A stretch of 64,000 nt of DNA from Wenyingzhuangia aestuarii (GTDB lineage Bacteria > Bacteroidota > Bacteroidia > Flavobacteriales > Flavobacteriaceae): positions 220,792-284,791 of the forward strand of contig NZ_JAATJG010000001.1 of assembly GCF_011927765.1 (NCBI RefSeq), written 5' to 3'. Of the stretch, positions 62,490 through 64,000 are shown piece by piece. The translations under genes were made by a program, and so were the position numbers. The notes under the pieces are model-generated. The model did not search any database, was not told the DNA's origin, and saw only the letters and a program-made list of their open reading frames with translations. The first letter of the stretch is position 1. Every line of letters starts with the position of its first letter.

Positions 62490-64000
62490 TTAGATTTTAT
62501 GTATAAATATTTTACTTTTAATATCGTCAAATTCAATTTCTAAACCATCATTAAGTTCAGCTACAAATTCTAACTCGTTTGTTAATGTTTCACTTTTAAT
62601 GTATTCTTGATTGGTGTTTACTGCATTGTTTAAAACTTCGTTATCAAGAATAGATAATTTAATTTTATCAGTAACTTCTAAACCAGAATCTTTACGTAAG
62701 TTTTGTACTCTGTTTACCAATTCTCTTGCTACTCCTTCGTTTCTTAATTCATCAGAAATAGTAACATCTAAAGCAACGGTTAAACCTCCTTGGTTTACAA
62801 CCAACCAACCCTCAATATCTTGTGAGCTAATCTCTACTTCATCTAGTGTTAAATCTACTAAATTTTCTTCAATTTTAACAGAAATTTTACCTTCACGCTC
62901 TAATTTAGCGATGTCTTCTTGCGTAAATTTTTGAATTTCAGCACCTACGAATCTCATGTTTTTTCCAAAACGAGGTCCTAAAACTTTAAAATTAGGTTTG
63001 ATATTCTTAATCAATACCCCAGAAGCATCGTCTAACAATTCAATTTCTTTAATATTTACCTCAGATAAGATTAAACTTTTAACAGCTTCAATATCTTCTC
63101 TTTGTTGATCGTCTAATACAGGAATCATAATTTTTTGTAACGGTTGACGTACTTTAATCATTTCCTTTTTACGTAAAGACAATACCATAGATGATATTTG
63201 TTGTGCTTTTTGCATTTTACGCTCTAAGTCACTGTCAATAGCTGTTTTATCTGCCTTTGGAAACTCGGCCAAATGTACAGATTCAAAGTTTTCAGTTTGT
63301 GTAGCTGTTGTTAAATCTTTGTAAAGGTTGTCCATAAAAAACGGTGCAACAGGAGCTCCTAATTTAGCTACAGTTAACATACAAGTGTATAGGGTTTGGT
63401 AAGCTGATATTTTATCAGTTCCATAATCTCCTTTCCAAAAACGTCTTCTACTTAAACGTACAAACCAGTTTGATAAATTTTCGGTAACAAAATTCTGAAT
63501 TTCACGAGTTGCTTTGGTTGCTTCGTATTCATTGTAAAATTTGTCAACTTTCTCTATCAATGTATTTAATTCAGATAAAATCCAACGATCAATTTCTGGT
63601 CTATCTTCAAATTTAATATCTGCTTCTGCATATTTAAATCCATCAATATTGGCATATAAAGTAAAGAAAGAGTACGTGTTGTATAAAGTTCCAAAGAACT
63701 TACGTCTTACTTCATCAATTCCATCTAAATCAAACTTAAGGTTGTCCCAAGGGTTTGCGTTAGAAATCATGTACCAACGCGTAGCATCGGGTCCATATTG
63801 ATCCATAGTTGTAAATGGGTCTATTCCGTTTCCTAAACGTTTAGACATTTTTTTACCGTGTTTGTCTAAAACCAATCCGTTAGAGACTACATTTTTATAA
63901 GCAACATTGTCAAAAACCATGGTACTAATCGCGTGTAAAGTATAGAACCATCCACGAGTTTGATCTACTCCTTCTGCAATAAAATCAGCAGGATAGAATT
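62490..64000 (-). CDS. ileS: Isoleucine--tRNA ligase, C-terminal part (5' end outside window)
   Basis: Class I synthetase for tRNA-Ile. The frame continues through the right edge: the first codons read FYPADFIAEGVDQTRGWFYT, the usual sequence before the KMSKS loop, so the ATG at 63920 is internal. The KMSKS motif is KKMSKRLGNG, followed by the anticodon-binding region (NWFVRLSRRRFWKGDYGTDK) and a C-terminal domain ending KSKIFIHKI. The long C-terminal part without a zinc finger fits the Bacteroidota/eukaryote-like type. About 503 residues are present of an expected ~1100. The dksA-like gene follows after 5 bases. Confidence 0.95.
   Translation of the reverse strand, partial: FYPADFIAEGVDQTRGWFYTLHAISTMVFDNVAYKNVVSNGLVLDKHGKKMSKRLGNGIDPFTTMDQYGPDATRWYMISNANPWDNLKFDLDGIDEVRRKFFGTLYNTYSFFTLYANIDGFKYAEADIKFEDRPEIDRWILSELNTLIEKVDKFYNEYEATKATREIQNFVTENLSNWFVRLSRRRFWKGDYGTDKISAYQTLYTCMLTVAKLGAPVAPFFMDNLYKDLTTATQTENFESVHLAEFPKADKTAIDSDLERKMQKAQQISSMVLSLRKKEMIKVRQPLQKIMIPVLDDQQREDIEAVKSLILSEVNIKEIELLDDASGVLIKNIKPNFKVLGPRFGKNMRFVGAEIQKFTQEDIAKLEREGKISVKIEENLVDLTLDEVEISSQDIEGWLVVNQGGLTVALDVTISDELRNEGVARELVNRVQNLRKDSGLEVTDKIKLSILDNEVLNNAVNTNQEYIKSETLTNELEFVAELNDGLEIEFDDIKSKIFIHKI

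Noticed and set aside
62611-62934. A 107-codon frame on the plus strand opposite ileS
   Set aside because: Lies wholly inside a clear ileS coding region in the antisense direction and resembles no family; a shadow of codon bias.
1-64000. CRISPR arrays, transposases, integrases, tRNA and rRNA genes
   Set aside because: I looked for regularly spaced repeats, DDE or recombinase motifs, and tRNA-like cloverleaf patterns in the gaps and saw none.

Overview
This window is a piece of a Bacteroidota chromosome, most likely from a marine member of the Flavobacteriaceae. The DNA is strongly AT-rich. Many genes are preceded by a TAnnTTTG element, the -7 box of Bacteroidota sigma factors. Several secreted proteins end in a type IX secretion (T9SS) type A sorting domain, there is a SusD-type lipoprotein, and the housekeeping proteins (DnaG, ClpX, dUTPase, glycine tRNA ligase of the alpha2 type, long LspA) are of the flavobacterial kind. 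I cannot name a genus. The content is almost entirely core genome. I saw no insertion sequence, prophage, integron, CRISPR array, rRNA or tRNA gene, and no stretch above 300 bases lacks a gene.

Layout. 1-5.6 kb: the end of dprA, a minus-strand run (flippase, dut, EamA transporter), then a plus-strand run (DUF6973 protein, small membrane protein, PlsC-like acyltransferase) closed by a strong terminator. 5.6-13.7 kb: an orphan SusD-like lipoprotein with an extra N-terminal domain, an omega-amidase/aminotransferase pair for methionine salvage, gpsA, a conserved hypothetical gene, a DUF4153 membrane protein and pheS. 13.9-21.8 kb: gdhA, a T9SS cargo protein, dinB, a DUF1800/DUF1501 pair and a Gre-like factor. 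21.9-28.6 kb: a DEAD-box helicase and a coiled-coil membrane protein facing clpP-clpX-dnaG and a short MscS-like protein. 28.7-32.6 kb: a surface-glycan group (GT4, NodB-like deacetylase, GT2) converging on an FtsE-like ATPase. 32.8-41.6 kb: a large TPR protein, a beta-barrel protein, dgt and a T9SS Asp-box protein. 41.6-53.0 kb: mostly minus strand: DUF3078 barrel, dxs, tadA (+), glpQ (+), a ClC channel, a previously hidden 49-residue cysteine/lysine-rich gene, ferritin, aspS, mscL, alr and tdk. 53.2-64 kb: a Glu-rich protein with DUF4254, an ArsC-like protein, a DinB-superfamily protein, outer-membrane and Ig-like lipoproteins, comF, glyS and the ileS-dksA-lspA group, with ileS running off the right edge.

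The most interesting signals are small. (1) The 49-codon gene at 48134-48283 lies between ferritin and the ClC gene and starts behind a perfect 12-bp inverted repeat. (2) A DUF6252-like/SusD fusion stands without a SusC. (3) Three proteins that classically bind structural zinc (DnaG, DksA-type factor, thymidine kinase) have all lost their ligands, while ClpX and ComF keep theirs. (4) -7 boxes of glyS and dxs sit so close to the start codon that the mRNAs may be nearly leaderless. (5) A long two-stem hairpin lies directly before ferritin. I did not find an obvious new defence or biosynthetic system.
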